From assembly GCF_026239695.1 (NCBI RefSeq), contig NZ_JAPIVS010000003.1:434001-498000 (forward strand): DNA of 64,000 nt. Reading direction: 5' to 3'. This document shows positions 35,185-45,235 of this stretch, one piece after another. The stretch comes from Pedobacter sp. MC2016-15. GTDB lineage: Bacteria; Bacteroidota; Bacteroidia; Sphingobacteriales; Sphingobacteriaceae. The notes under the pieces are model-generated. The model did no database searches, was not told where the DNA came from, and saw only the letters and a program-made list of their open reading frames with translations. The translations under genes and the position numbers were made by a program. Every line of letters starts with the position of its first letter. The first letter of the stretch is position 1.

Positions 35185-38100
35185 ATGAAGAAAAGTCTAC
35201 TACTAAAATTTGTAGTGCTCATTTTTGCTGTTGCCGGGACAATCTTCTCTGCAAATGCCCAAGTTACTACATCTTCCATGACCGGAACTATCAAAGACGC
35301 TAAAGCGCCGCTCCCGGGAGCAAGCGTGAAAGCAATCCACACTCCCACAGGTACAGCTTATGGTGTTACAACCAATGCTGATGGCCGTTTCACTATCGGT
35401 GGTATGCGTGTAGGCGGGCCATACACTATCGAAGTGAGCTTCGTTGGTTTTGCCCCGCAGAAAATTGAAGGCGTTAACCTTAAATTAGGTGAGGCTTATG
35501 TTGTAAACCTAGTTCTTTCAGACAATGCTTCTAACCTAAGTGAGGTTAAAGTTGTAGGTACCAACAAAAATTCTGTAATGAACTCTAACAGAAACGGTAC
35601 ATCTACAGTTGTGACGAGACAACAAATCCAGGTTCTTCCTCAAATGTCAAGAAGTGTAAACGATATTACGCGTTTAACACCTCAGTCGAGCGGTCAGAAC
35701 ATTGGTGGTGGTAACTACCGTTCAAATAACTTTACTGTAGACGGTGCAAACTTCAATAACCAGTTTGGTATCGGTCAGAACATCCCTGCAGGCGGATCAC
35801 CAATCTCTATCGATGCATTGGAGCAGATCTCTGTAAACGTAACTCCTTATGATGTTCGTCAGACAGGTTTTACAGGTGGTTCTGTTACAGCTGTAACAAG
35901 ATCCGGTACAAACAAATTTACTGGTAGTGCATTCTATACAATGCGTAACGATGATCTGCAAGGTAGAAAACTTGATGGTTTCAAACTTAGTGATGCATTG
36001 GTACAGCCATATGATGAAAAGAACTTTGGCTTTAGCTTAGGTGGTCCGATCATCAAGGATAAATTATTCTTCTTTGTAAACTATGAAAGAAGAAACATCA
36101 CTCAGCCAGGTACAGCTAGAATTGCTGCAACTCCACAATTACCATATGGTAGTATAAGCAATGTGGTTCAGGCTGAAGCTTCTTACCTTGACCGTGTTAA
36201 AAACTATCTGATCAATACTTATGGTTATGATCCGGGAGTATACCAGGGTTACAGCAATATCAGTAACAATGAAAAAATCTTCGCTCGTTTAGACTGGAAC
36301 ATCAATAAAGATCACCGTTTCAGCGTACGTTATAACAGTGTAGAAAGTCAAAGTCCTTTTTCTGCAAGTACGTCAACAAGTGGTTCTGCAATCGGATCTG
36401 TTACAAACTTTGCATATGTAAATCAAAGATCTGGATCTAACCTGAATGCAGGATTACCTTTCTCAAATTCAAACTACTATCAGGCACAAAACTTATATTC
36501 TGGGGTAGCTGAATTGAACTCAAACTTCGGTAGCAAAGTATCAAACGTTTTACGTGCAACATACTCTCACCAGAATGACCCTAGAACTACAGATGGTTCA
36601 CCTTTTCCATTGGTAGATATCCTTGATGGAAAACCTACAAGCGGAACTAACCTGGGTAGTGTATTAACTACATTTGGTTATGAGCCTTTCAGCTACGGTA
36701 ACTTAAGAGATGTAAAAACTTTTACTTATAGTGATGATGTTAGTTTAGCATTGGGTAAACACAACATAACTCTCGGTGCACAGGCTGAATTCAGTACTAC
36801 TAAAAATGGTTTCCAACGTTTCGGTACAGGTTTCTATACCTTCAATACTTTCGAAGACTTCATGAATGCAGGCCCGAATGCGGTTAACAGAGCGAAACCT
36901 TTACAGTATACAATTACTTATCCATTAACTGCAGATGGTTCACAAGCATTCCCTACTTTCAAATTTGCTCAGTATTCTGCTTATATTCAGGACGAATTTA
37001 ACGTAACTGACAGATTCAAACTGACTGCGGGTTTGCGTGCAGAAATTGCAACTTACCCTGGTGTTGACGAAATCAGAACTCACCCGCTGATTGCTGCACA
37101 AACTTTTTATAATGGTGAGACCATCAATACAGGTGAGTTACCAAAAAGCAGAATCAACTGGTCGCCAAGATTTGGTTTCAATTGGGATGTTAAAGGAGAC
37201 CGTACCCTGCAAGTTCGTGGTGGTTCAGGTATCTTCACCGGAAGAATTCCATTTGTATGGATCGTATCACAATCAGGTGATGCTGGTTTATTACAATACA
37301 CACAAACTTACACAGGTGCTGATGTTCCGTTCTTCAACCCAAGCATCGCTCCAAACTTAACTACTCCTCAAGGTGCGGTTGGTACAACAATTCCGGGTAC
37401 GATAAGTGCAATGTCTAAAGATTTAAGATTCCCGCAAGTTTGGAAATCAAGTTTAGCATTTGACGTTCAGTTACCATGGGGTATCGTAGGTACTTTAGAA
37501 GGTATCTACAGCAAAGATTTATATGCTGCAACTGCTAAAAATGTGAACTTAAAAGATCCATTGTTCCAGGGTATAGCTGGATACGGTGATACCCGTCCGT
37601 TCTTTGCTGCAACTGCAAATCAGAGACAACAGGTAAATACTACTTCAGCAGGTATTCCTTCTGCAAACGGTACTGCTACCGTGAATGCGATCAAAATGAA
37701 TAACACTAAAGGCGGTTATAACTGGTCTGCTACTGCTCAGTTAACCAAGAATTTCACTCAGGGTCTGTCATTGATGGCAGCTTATACCAGAGCTGATGGC
37801 CGTAACTTTGGTGATCAGAGTGGTGATCAGCTGTTGAACTTATGGTCTCTGCCGTTAACAAGCGGAAGCCCTAACTCTCCTCAGTTAAGCTACTCAAGCA
37901 ATCTGAATCCACACCGTGTGGTTGCTTCTGCTTCATACAGAAAAGAATACCTGAAAAACCTTGCTACTTCAGTTTCCCTGATTTATGAAGGTGAATCTCA
38001 GGGACGTTATTCTTACTCTTATGTAGGTGACTTAAACCGTGATGGTGTAGCTGGAAACGACTTGCTTTATATTCCTAGAGATGCTTCAGATATTGAATTC

Positions 38101-38571
38101 TCAGGCGCGCTGACAGTAACTAAGAATGGCGTTCCAACCACATACACTGCTCAGCAGCAAAAAGATATTTTCATGGCCTTTATTGATCAGGATCCATACC
38201 TGAGCAAACACAAAGGTGAATTGTCTAAGCGTAACGGAGCAAAATTGCCATGGAGAAACAATGTTGATTTCAGATTAACACAAGAGGTTTTCAGAAATAT
38301 CGGCGATACCAAAAACTCATTCCAGTTTACAATGGATATCTTCAACGTGGGTAACCTGTTGAACAGAAACTGGGGAAACAGAAGTTTCGTAAACTCTTCT
38401 CAGTTGCTTACGATTGCCAACACAGCAGCTAACCCTGTAAGTCCTACCCAACGTCCTCTGTTCAGATTAAATCCTGTAGCTAACGATGTGGTAAGAGAAT
38501 CTTTTGGAACAACTCAAACTATTTCTTCTACATATTACATGCAGTTCGGAGTACGTTATTTATTCCAATAA
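35185..38571 (+). CDS. Oar-like TonB-dependent receptor with carboxypeptidase-regulatory domain
   Basis: A 1128-residue outer-membrane protein. After a signal peptide ending SANAQ comes a carboxypeptidase-regulatory-like beta-sandwich (TGTIKDAKAPLPGASVKA...), then a plug domain (RQQIQVLPQMSRSVNDITRL, DGANFNNQFG, ISIDALEQISVNVTPYDVRQ) and a large barrel ending YYMQFGVRYLFQ. The plug pattern with YDVRQTGFTGGSVTAVTRSGTN matches the Oar (OmpA-related) family. Its ligand is unknown. The codon choice (many AAC, GGT, GTA, TTA) looks uniform and smooth, as in abundant proteins. A strong terminator follows. Confidence 0.93.
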   Translation: MKKSLLLKFVVLIFAVAGTIFSANAQVTTSSMTGTIKDAKAPLPGASVKAIHTPTGTAYGVTTNADGRFTIGGMRVGGPYTIEVSFVGFAPQKIEGVNLKLGEAYVVNLVLSDNASNLSEVKVVGTNKNSVMNSNRNGTSTVVTRQQIQVLPQMSRSVNDITRLTPQSSGQNIGGGNYRSNNFTVDGANFNNQFGIGQNIPAGGSPISIDALEQISVNVTPYDVRQTGFTGGSVTAVTRSGTNKFTGSAFYTMRNDDLQGRKLDGFKLSDALVQPYDEKNFGFSLGGPIIKDKLFFFVNYERRNITQPGTARIAATPQLPYGSISNVVQAEASYLDRVKNYLINTYGYDPGVYQGYSNISNNEKIFARLDWNINKDHRFSVRYNSVESQSPFSASTSTSGSAIGSVTNFAYVNQRSGSNLNAGLPFSNSNYYQAQNLYSGVAELNSNFGSKVSNVLRATYSHQNDPRTTDGSPFPLVDILDGKPTSGTNLGSVLTTFGYEPFSYGNLRDVKTFTYSDDVSLALGKHNITLGAQAEFSTTKNGFQRFGTGFYTFNTFEDFMNAGPNAVNRAKPLQYTITYPLTADGSQAFPTFKFAQYSAYIQDEFNVTDRFKLTAGLRAEIATYPGVDEIRTHPLIAAQTFYNGETINTGELPKSRINWSPRFGFNWDVKGDRTLQVRGGSGIFTGRIPFVWIVSQSGDAGLLQYTQTYTGADVPFFNPSIAPNLTTPQGAVGTTIPGTISAMSKDLRFPQVWKSSLAFDVQLPWGIVGTLEGIYSKDLYAATAKNVNLKDPLFQGIAGYGDTRPFFAATANQRQQVNTTSAGIPSANGTATVNAIKMNNTKGGYNWSATAQLTKNFTQGLSLMAAYTRADGRNFGDQSGDQLLNLWSLPLTSGSPNSPQLSYSSNLNPHRVVASASYRKEYLKNLATSVSLIYEGESQGRYSYSYVGDLNRDGVAGNDLLYIPRDASDIEFSGALTVTKNGVPTTYTAQQQKDIFMAFIDQDPYLSKHKGELSKRNGAKLPWRNNVDFRLTQEVFRNIGDTKNSFQFTMDIFNVGNLLNRNWGNRSFVNSSQLLTIANTAANPVSPTQRPLFRLNPVANDVVRESFGTTQTISSTYYMQFGVRYLFQ

Positions 38572-38591
38572 TCAGAATTTAGTTCTTAAAC

Positions 38592-38625
38592 AAAAAAGCC
38601 TGACGGATATCCGTCAGGCTTTTTT
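38592..38625 (+). terminator. Terminator of the Oar-like receptor gene
   Basis: A perfect palindromic stem centred on GGATATCC, with six A before and six T after. It lies 20 bases after the stop. Confidence 0.9.
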
Positions 38626-38734
38626 GTTTAAGATAACTTTCTATTGCTTTAACAAAAGAGTGATGTTGATCACTTTTTTGTCATATTGAATTCATACGCA
38701 GTCAGGGGCGCTATTTTTTACTTTTATTTGTACC

Positions 38735-38750
38735 GAATGAACGTTCAATT
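38735..38750. promoter_or_regulatory. Probable TetR operator overlapping the repressor start codon
   Basis: TGAACGTTCA is a perfect ten-base palindrome (38738-38747) inside the imperfect dyad GAATGAACGTTCAATT. It overlaps the ATG at 38737. TetR-family regulators of efflux operons commonly bind such dyads near their own promoter. Confidence 0.5.
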
Positions 38751-39321
38751 AGAAGACAATAGCGGAAAGAGAGAAGCTGTATTAAACAGTACACTTGCTT
38801 TGATAAAGGAACATGGGTTCCATGGTACACCTATGAGTATGATCGCAAAACATGCGGGCGTAGCTGCGGGCACTATCTATCACTACTTTGATTCTAAGGA
38901 CACGTTAATTGTGGAATTGTACATCCATGTGAAGGAACGATTAGCAGGGGCAATGCTGGGCAATGATAATAAGGATCTGCCTTATAAAGACCGCTTTTTC
39001 AACTTCATGATCAATCAGTACAACTTCTATATCGAACACCCCGACGTCTTCTTTTTTCTCGAACAATATGTGAACTCACCCTTTGCAAAGAACTACCCAG
39101 AAAAGGATAGCCAGTTATTTAAGGATAAGGTACATACGTTTTTTAATTATGGCATAGAAAATGCTTACTTCCGGAATATTGATCCCCGTTTATTAGCGCC
39201 CACAGTTAAGGGTACATTAGTTGCCGCTGCCAATTTTCAGTTATCACAATACAGTGCATTTTCAAAGGAAGACCTGATCGAAATTATAAACATCGTTTGG
39301 GACGGTATCAAACGACAATAG
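38737..39321 (+). CDS. TetR/AcrR family transcriptional regulator
   Basis: A 194-residue repressor with an N-terminal helix-turn-helix (ALIKEHGFHGTPMSMIAKHAGVAAGTIYHYFDSKDTL, cited by its core GVAAGTIYHYF) and an all-helical ligand-binding C-terminal domain rich in aromatic residues. The ATG at 38737 is preferred; a start at 38686 would add 17 hydrophobic residues not typical of the family. It is the first gene of a TolC-AcrA-AcrB efflux operon and probably controls it in response to a drug or metabolite. A palindrome overlaps its start. Confidence 0.92.
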   Translation: MNVQLEDNSGKREAVLNSTLALIKEHGFHGTPMSMIAKHAGVAAGTIYHYFDSKDTLIVELYIHVKERLAGAMLGNDNKDLPYKDRFFNFMINQYNFYIEHPDVFFFLEQYVNSPFAKNYPEKDSQLFKDKVHTFFNYGIENAYFRNIDPRLLAPTVKGTLVAAANFQLSQYSAFSKEDLIEIINIVWDGIKRQ

Positions 39322-39369
39322 AAAAACTGCTCAAGAATCTGAATCCAATCAATACCCTTTAATATATAT

Positions 39370-40719
39370 ATGAAACACTACAATTTACTAACGATGCTCT
39401 TCTGCATAACGCTTCTTCTGCCAGGGGCGATATATGCGCAGACAACAGTCAAAGAGCAGCCAACACTTTCAAACGCCACGCTTGAGCAATGCATTGAGTA
39501 TGCGCTCGGCAACCGTCCCGGAGTTAAACAGGCGCTGATTGATCAGGAGATCGGAGAGACCGATATTAAGTCGGCATTATCTGGCTGGTTACCCCAGATC
39601 AATGGAACCGGTACTGCTAACCATAACCTTAAGCAGCAGACACAAGTGCTTACCACCAATGGTGTTACTTCACTGCTCACCTTTGGTGCTAAAAATAACT
39701 CTCAGTTATTACTTCAGGCTGATCAGAAGATTCTTGATGCAGGCCTGATCCAGGCTTCAAAAACTGCTAAGTATTACAGGGAACAATACAAACAAAGTAC
39801 TGAAAACACTAAAATCACTACAATTGTAGAAGTAAGTAAAGCTTTTTATGACGTATTGACCAGCAAAGAGCAATTAAATATCATTGCTGAGAACATTGCG
39901 AGGATTGAAAAACAATTGAAGGATGCCGGTGCGCAGTATGAAGCTGGCCTGGTTGATAAAACTGACTTTCAGCGTGCCCAGATCAGCCTTGGTAATTCCA
40001 AAGCCGACAAGAAACGCACTGAGGAACTGCTGAAATACAAATATGCCTACCTCCGTGAACTGATGGGTTACAATGCCAACAAGGACTTTAGCCTATCGTA
40101 TGAAACCAATGCCATGGAGAAAGAAATTGATGTGGACAGTACTCAGGGTATGACCTATCAAAATCGCGTAGAGTACAGATTACTGCAAACCCAAAGAGAA
40201 TTGCAGCGAATCAATACCAGCTATAATAAATTAGCCTACATGCCAAGCCTTTCTGCTTTCTACAATTATGGTTTCAACTACCTGAATTCATCGATCAAGA
40301 ATTTGTACGACAATAACTATCCCTCGTCAGTGGTTGGTCTTACCTTGAATATCCCGATTTTCCAGGGTGGTAAGAGAACACAGGAGATCCGTAAGGCGAA
40401 GCTTCAGGAAAGAAGGGTAGATTACGATCTGGAAAATACCAAGAACCAGATCAACAGCCAGTATGAGGCAGCGATGGCGACCTACAAGGCAGGACGTAAT
40501 GATCTGAATACGAATAAGTCGAACGTAGACTTATCAAAGCAAGTTTATAACACCATTAAATTACAGTATGATGAAGGTATTAAAACTTACCTGGATCTGA
40601 TGACTGCAGAAACTGACCTGCGTACCGCACAGATCAATTATCTGAACTCATTATACAACCTGCTATCTGCCAAACTAGACGTACAACAAGCATTAGGAAC
40701 CATAACAGTTAACCCATAA
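39370..40719 (+). CDS. TolC family outer-membrane efflux protein
   Basis: A 449-residue outer-membrane channel. A signal peptide ends near AIYAQ. Two long coiled-coil repeats follow, the first around NIIAENIARIEKQLKDAGAQYEAGLVDKTDFQRAQ and the second around KSNVDLSKQVYNTIKLQYDEGIKTYLDLMTAE (shortened: YEAGLVDKTDFQRAQ and YDEGIKTYLDLMTAE), the inverted-duplication pattern of TolC. It forms the exit duct for the RND pump encoded downstream. It follows the TetR gene by 48 bases and precedes the adaptor by five. Confidence 0.94.
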   Translation: MKHYNLLTMLFCITLLLPGAIYAQTTVKEQPTLSNATLEQCIEYALGNRPGVKQALIDQEIGETDIKSALSGWLPQINGTGTANHNLKQQTQVLTTNGVTSLLTFGAKNNSQLLLQADQKILDAGLIQASKTAKYYREQYKQSTENTKITTIVEVSKAFYDVLTSKEQLNIIAENIARIEKQLKDAGAQYEAGLVDKTDFQRAQISLGNSKADKKRTEELLKYKYAYLRELMGYNANKDFSLSYETNAMEKEIDVDSTQGMTYQNRVEYRLLQTQRELQRINTSYNKLAYMPSLSAFYNYGFNYLNSSIKNLYDNNYPSSVVGLTLNIPIFQGGKRTQEIRKAKLQERRVDYDLENTKNQINSQYEAAMATYKAGRNDLNTNKSNVDLSKQVYNTIKLQYDEGIKTYLDLMTAETDLRTAQINYLNSLYNLLSAKLDVQQALGTITVNP

Positions 40720-40724
40720 CAGAC

Positions 40725-41888
40725 ATGAACACACATTACATAAAATTAAGCATTGCAATTCTTGGTTCCGTTACACTGGCATCATGCGGTGGCGGAGATA
40801 AAGCTGCCCAGCAACAGGGGCCTCCTCCGGCGACACCTGTAAGTACATATACTGTCGCAGAGCAACCCGTTACAACAACAGATACTTATCCCGGTAATGT
40901 TATCGCCCTGAATGAGGTAGAATTACGCCCTCAGGTTGGTGGATATATCACTGCGATTTACGTTAAAGACGGACAAAAAGTAACCAAGGGACAGAAATTA
41001 TACGAAATTGACCGTACTAAATATCTTGCTGCCTACAATGCTGCGAAAGCTGATGTGGCTGTAGCAAAGGCAAATCGTGATAAAGCAAAAAAGGATGCTG
41101 ACCGTTACACAAAGCTGGCAGAACAGGAAGCTGTGGCCAAACAGCGTGTAGATTATGCACTGACTGATCTTGCAAATGCAGAATCTCAAGTTGCAGCTGC
41201 ACAGGCTGCACTGGCCTCATCGGCGAACGACTACCAGCGCTCCGTAATCGTTTCTCCTTTAACAGGTACTATTGGTATTTCACAGGTTAAACTTGGTGCA
41301 CTTGCTACGGCAGGCACTACGCTACTGAATACTGTATCTACCAATGATCCGATCGCTGTAGATATTGCGGTTGCCCAGGCAGAGATACCACGTTTTGTTG
41401 AACTTCAAAAAAGCACTTCTGCAGTTAAAGATTCATTGTTCAGCATTGAGATGCCTGATAAAAGCATTTACAAACGCCGTGGAAGAATTGTAGCGATCGA
41501 TCGTGCTGTAGATCCTACAACCGGTACAATTAAAGTAAGGATCAGCTATCCTAATGAAGGTGGTACACTGGTTTCAGGAATGAATGTGAACTTGCTGGCT
41601 TTAAATAAAGAAGCAGGAAATCAGGTGGTTATCCCTTACAAAGCTGTAACAGAGCAATTGGGAGAGTTCAACGTAATCACTGTGGGTGACAGCAGCAAAG
41701 CTGTGCCAAAAGTAATTAAGGTTGGAAGACAGGTTGACCAGAACATTGTAGTAAAGAGCGGATTGAAAGTAGGTGAAGTGATTGTGGTTGACGGAGTTCA
41801 GAATGTAAGACCAGGAGCTGTAGTAAAAGCTGTTTCTCCGGAAGAAGCTAACCAGCCTGCAGGCGCAGCTGCACCAACTAAAAAATAG
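40725..41888 (+). CDS. RND efflux periplasmic adaptor (AcrA/HlyD family)
   Basis: A 387-residue membrane-fusion protein, lipid-anchored to the inner membrane through lipobox LASCG (Cys near residue 22). It has the lipoyl-like half-motifs EVELRPQVGGYITAIYVKDGQKVTKGQ and LTGTIGISQVKLGALATAG (quoted here by PQVGGYITAIYVKDGQKV), a central helical hairpin with Ala/Asp/Lys repeats, and beta-barrel and membrane-proximal domains. It couples the AcrB-like pump to the TolC-like channel. Confidence 0.94.
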   Translation: MNTHYIKLSIAILGSVTLASCGGGDKAAQQQGPPPATPVSTYTVAEQPVTTTDTYPGNVIALNEVELRPQVGGYITAIYVKDGQKVTKGQKLYEIDRTKYLAAYNAAKADVAVAKANRDKAKKDADRYTKLAEQEAVAKQRVDYALTDLANAESQVAAAQAALASSANDYQRSVIVSPLTGTIGISQVKLGALATAGTTLLNTVSTNDPIAVDIAVAQAEIPRFVELQKSTSAVKDSLFSIEMPDKSIYKRRGRIVAIDRAVDPTTGTIKVRISYPNEGGTLVSGMNVNLLALNKEAGNQVVIPYKAVTEQLGEFNVITVGDSSKAVPKVIKVGRQVDQNIVVKSGLKVGEVIVVDGVQNVRPGAVVKAVSPEEANQPAGAAAPTKK

Positions 41889-41910
41889 TGAATAAAAGAT
41901 TTTCAAGCAT

Positions 41911-44900
41911 ATGATATCAGAAGTATTTATAAGGCGACCGGTCACGGCAATCGTCATCTCCATATTAATTGTGCTGGTAGGGGCTATTGTGATCACCACA
42001 TTACCTATCAGTCAGTACCCAAGTATTGCGCCGCCAACAGTTACTGTAACAGGTACCTATACAGGTGCCGATGCACAGACTGTTGAACAAACAGTAACCA
42101 CGCAGGTCGAAAGCCAGATCAATGGTACGCCAGGAATGAAGTACCTGCAATCCAACAGTACATCTGACGGACGTTCTGCAATTACAGTAACCTTTGATGT
42201 AGGATCAAATATTGATATCGCAGCCCTCGACGTGCAGAACAGGGTGGGTATCGCTGAGCCAGGTTTACCGGAGGCGGTACGACGTCTGGGTATTACTACC
42301 AAAAAGGCCAACAACGATATCCTGATGGTAATTGGTTTGTACTCTCCAAATGGTACCTACGATCAGAAATTTATCTCCAACTATATCAACTTGTACATTA
42401 AAGATGCGCTTTTGCGTATCAAAGGTGTGGGTGATGTGCAGGCGTTTGGTCAGCCTTTCAGTATGCGTGTATGGCTTGATGCCAACAAAATGAGCAGGTT
42501 AGGACTCACACCGGCGGAAGTCTCTGCAGCGATTAGTGAGCAGAATACGCGTATTCCGGGTGGTAGCATCGGCGGCAGGCCTCAGAGCAGTTCACAAACA
42601 TTTGAGTTCTCTGTGGTGATGGACGGTGATCTAAACACTGAAGAGCAATTTAGAAATATTGTGATTAAAACCGGTGAAGATGGTTCACCAGTATATCTGA
42701 AAGATGTAGCCAGGGTTGAACTGGGTGAGTTCTCTTACCCGACTACGTCGAAGGTGAATGGTAAAGTTGCCTCACTGATGGCCATCAACCAGACTCCGGG
42801 CGGTAACGCGGTAGAAACTGCTGAAGGTATCGATCAGGCAATGGCGGAACTGAAAAAGAATTTCCCTAAAGATTTAGACTTTAAAGTGGGTTATGAAACC
42901 GTTTCCATTGTAAAAGTTTCCATCAATGAGGTAGTACATACGCTGGTTGAAGCCCTGATCCTGGTTACAATTGTGGTATTCTTCTTCCTGCAAAGCTGGA
43001 GAGCTACCCTGATTCCTGTACTGGCTATTCCGGTGTCGATCATTGGTACATTCATTCTCTTTACGCTACTGGGCTTCTCGATCAACGTACTGACGATGTT
43101 CGGATTTGTACTCGCCATTGGTATTGTGGTGGATGATGCGATTGTGGTGGTAGAGGCTGTCCAGCATTATATGGACCACGAAGGCCTGTCTGCCCCTGAT
43201 GCAACACGCAAAGCGATGAAAGATATCACAGCGCCGGTTATTGCGATCGCCCTGATCCTTGCAGCGGTATTTATTCCGGTAGGATTTATTCCGGGTATGG
43301 TAGGATTGCTTTATCAGCAGTTTGCAATCACTATCGCAGTGTCGGTATTGTTATCTGCATTTATCGCACTTTCACTTACCCCGGCACTTTGTTCATTGCT
43401 GTTAACACCAATGAACTTATCCAAAGACAGCAGGGGACTGAATAAGTTCTTCTTTAAATTTAACACCTGGTTTGCCAGAGTAACGGATAAATATTCTAAC
43501 GGGGTAAAATGGTCTTTGAAAAAAGCGCCATTGGTGATGATCATCCTTGCCTGTATTTATGTAGGTACAGTTGGTCTCTTTGTTAAGAAACCTTCAGGAT
43601 TTATTCCTACGGAGGATGCCGGTATCTTTATCATGGGAGTAACACTTCCTGAGGGTTCATCATCTGCGAGAACTGACCATTTCATGGACAGGATTACAGA
43701 CAGTATCATGAAAAAACACCCTGAGGTTCAGAATATCTCTGCGATCAATGGTATCAACATCCTGAATAGGTCATTTAAATCGAATGCAGGAACGTTTTTC
43801 GTACAGCTGAAAAACTGGGATGAACGTGATAATGATATTCAGAGTGTGCTCACTGATGTCTCTACGATGTTTGCAGGTGATAAGGAAGGTAGTCTGATTG
43901 CCGTAACTCCTCCGCCAATTCCAGGTTTAGGTATCAGTGGTGGTTTTACCCTGCAGATCCAGGAACAGCAAACAGGAGATATTAAGAAGTTTGAAGGGGT
44001 AGTAGGTAAGTTCCTTGCTGCGGCGAATCAACGTCCGGAGATAGGAATGGCTTATACGCTGTTCAACGCCAGAACTCCAAATTACCAGTTCCATGTAGAC
44101 CGCGATAAGGCCAAGAAAATGGGCGTTTCCATAGGTGATGTATACAGCACGATCTCTGCCTATCTGGGTAGTAGCTATGTGAACGACTTTACCAAATACG
44201 GACGTAGTTTCAGGGTAGTAACGCAGGCGGATACAAATTTCAGAAGCAGTATCCAGGATATGAGTAAACTGTATGTGAAGAATAATAAAGGCGTACCAGT
44301 TCCAATCAATACGCTTGTGAGTTCCAACATCACTGAAAATGCTGCGATTATCAATCACTACAACTTGTTCAGATCTATCGAGATCGGTGGATCGGCTAAG
44401 CCGGGAGCCAGTTCCGGTGACGCACTACAGGCTTTGCGTGAGGTAGCTGCACAAACACTTCCACCGGGATATACTTATAACTTCTCTGGTTTGAGTTTGG
44501 AGGAAACTGAAGCGGGTAACAGCACCACCTTAATCTTCGGACTGATTATCGTCTTTGTATTCCTGCTGCTTGCGGCACTATATGAAAGCTGGTCTGTACC
44601 ATTCTCAATTCTGTTGGCCGTACCACTGGGATTATTTGGTGCGATTCTCGCGCTGATTTTCCTTCCTAAGCTGGATAACAATATCTATGCTCAGGTAGGT
44701 CTGATTACCCTGATCGGTTTGTCGGCCAAGAATGCGATTCTGATTGTAGAGTTTGCGAAAGAGCGTGTTGACTGGGGTATGGAGCTGATTGCTGCAACGA
44801 TTGAGGCAGTGAAATTAAGGCTGAGACCAATCATCATGACATCCCTTGCGTTTATCCTGGGTGTTATCCCGCTGATCATCTCTACTGGTGCAGGTGCTGT

Positions 44901-45084
44901 ATCACGTCAGACAATCGGTTGGACAGTTGCTGCAGGGATGCTTTCGGCAACGATCCTGGCGCTGTTTATTGTACCGGTATTGTTTGTACTGATCACCAAG
45001 ATCGCCTACGGTAAGAAAAAACTGGCAGAGCTTGAGGCCAATTACAAACCTGAAGATCATCAGGATACCCTGCATGCAGATTAA
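41911..45084 (+). CDS. Efflux RND transporter permease (AcrB/MexB family)
   Basis: A 1057-residue proton-driven multidrug pump of the HAE-1 type. It has the N-terminal FIRRPVTAIVISILIVL span, two large periplasmic porter loops and twelve spans in all. The proton-relay aspartates are in GIVVDDAIVVVEAV of the fourth span, and the matching lysine is in GLSAKNAILIVEFAK of the tenth. Length and motifs match AcrB/MexB rather than heavy-metal CzcA pumps. Substrates are likely hydrophobic drugs, dyes or bile-like compounds, inferred from the family. Confidence 0.96.
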   Translation: MISEVFIRRPVTAIVISILIVLVGAIVITTLPISQYPSIAPPTVTVTGTYTGADAQTVEQTVTTQVESQINGTPGMKYLQSNSTSDGRSAITVTFDVGSNIDIAALDVQNRVGIAEPGLPEAVRRLGITTKKANNDILMVIGLYSPNGTYDQKFISNYINLYIKDALLRIKGVGDVQAFGQPFSMRVWLDANKMSRLGLTPAEVSAAISEQNTRIPGGSIGGRPQSSSQTFEFSVVMDGDLNTEEQFRNIVIKTGEDGSPVYLKDVARVELGEFSYPTTSKVNGKVASLMAINQTPGGNAVETAEGIDQAMAELKKNFPKDLDFKVGYETVSIVKVSINEVVHTLVEALILVTIVVFFFLQSWRATLIPVLAIPVSIIGTFILFTLLGFSINVLTMFGFVLAIGIVVDDAIVVVEAVQHYMDHEGLSAPDATRKAMKDITAPVIAIALILAAVFIPVGFIPGMVGLLYQQFAITIAVSVLLSAFIALSLTPALCSLLLTPMNLSKDSRGLNKFFFKFNTWFARVTDKYSNGVKWSLKKAPLVMIILACIYVGTVGLFVKKPSGFIPTEDAGIFIMGVTLPEGSSSARTDHFMDRITDSIMKKHPEVQNISAINGINILNRSFKSNAGTFFVQLKNWDERDNDIQSVLTDVSTMFAGDKEGSLIAVTPPPIPGLGISGGFTLQIQEQQTGDIKKFEGVVGKFLAAANQRPEIGMAYTLFNARTPNYQFHVDRDKAKKMGVSIGDVYSTISAYLGSSYVNDFTKYGRSFRVVTQADTNFRSSIQDMSKLYVKNNKGVPVPINTLVSSNITENAAIINHYNLFRSIEIGGSAKPGASSGDALQALREVAAQTLPPGYTYNFSGLSLEETEAGNSTTLIFGLIIVFVFLLLAALYESWSVPFSILLAVPLGLFGAILALIFLPKLDNNIYAQVGLITLIGLSAKNAILIVEFAKERVDWGMELIAATIEAVKLRLRPIIMTSLAFILGVIPLIISTGAGAVSRQTIGWTVAAGMLSATILALFIVPVLFVLITKIAYGKKKLAELEANYKPEDHQDTLHAD

Positions 45085-45113
45085 TTCTGCAGGGTAATAC
45101 GGTCAACAAAAAG

Positions 45114-45149
45114 AGCCGCATCATATGATTATGATGCGGCTTTTTTTTT
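45114..45149 (+). terminator. Terminator of the efflux operon
   Basis: A 12-base stem (45114-45125 with 45130-45141) with loop TGAT, then nine T. It lies 29 bases after the permease stop. Confidence 0.9.
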
Positions 45150-45235
45150 ATGTTGAAAATAATACTGTTATCTATGCGTTACAATTCTTAGAAAACGCAC
45201 CCCTTTCTATGATAATTATTAAAACGTAGTTTATT

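Noticed and set aside
43927..44358. Minus-strand ORF of 143 codons
   Set aside because: Antisense to the RND permease; no signature and no promoter.
45066..45094. Palindrome at the end of the RND permease gene
   Set aside because: Overlaps the stop codon and coding sequence; the real terminator lies 20 bases further on.
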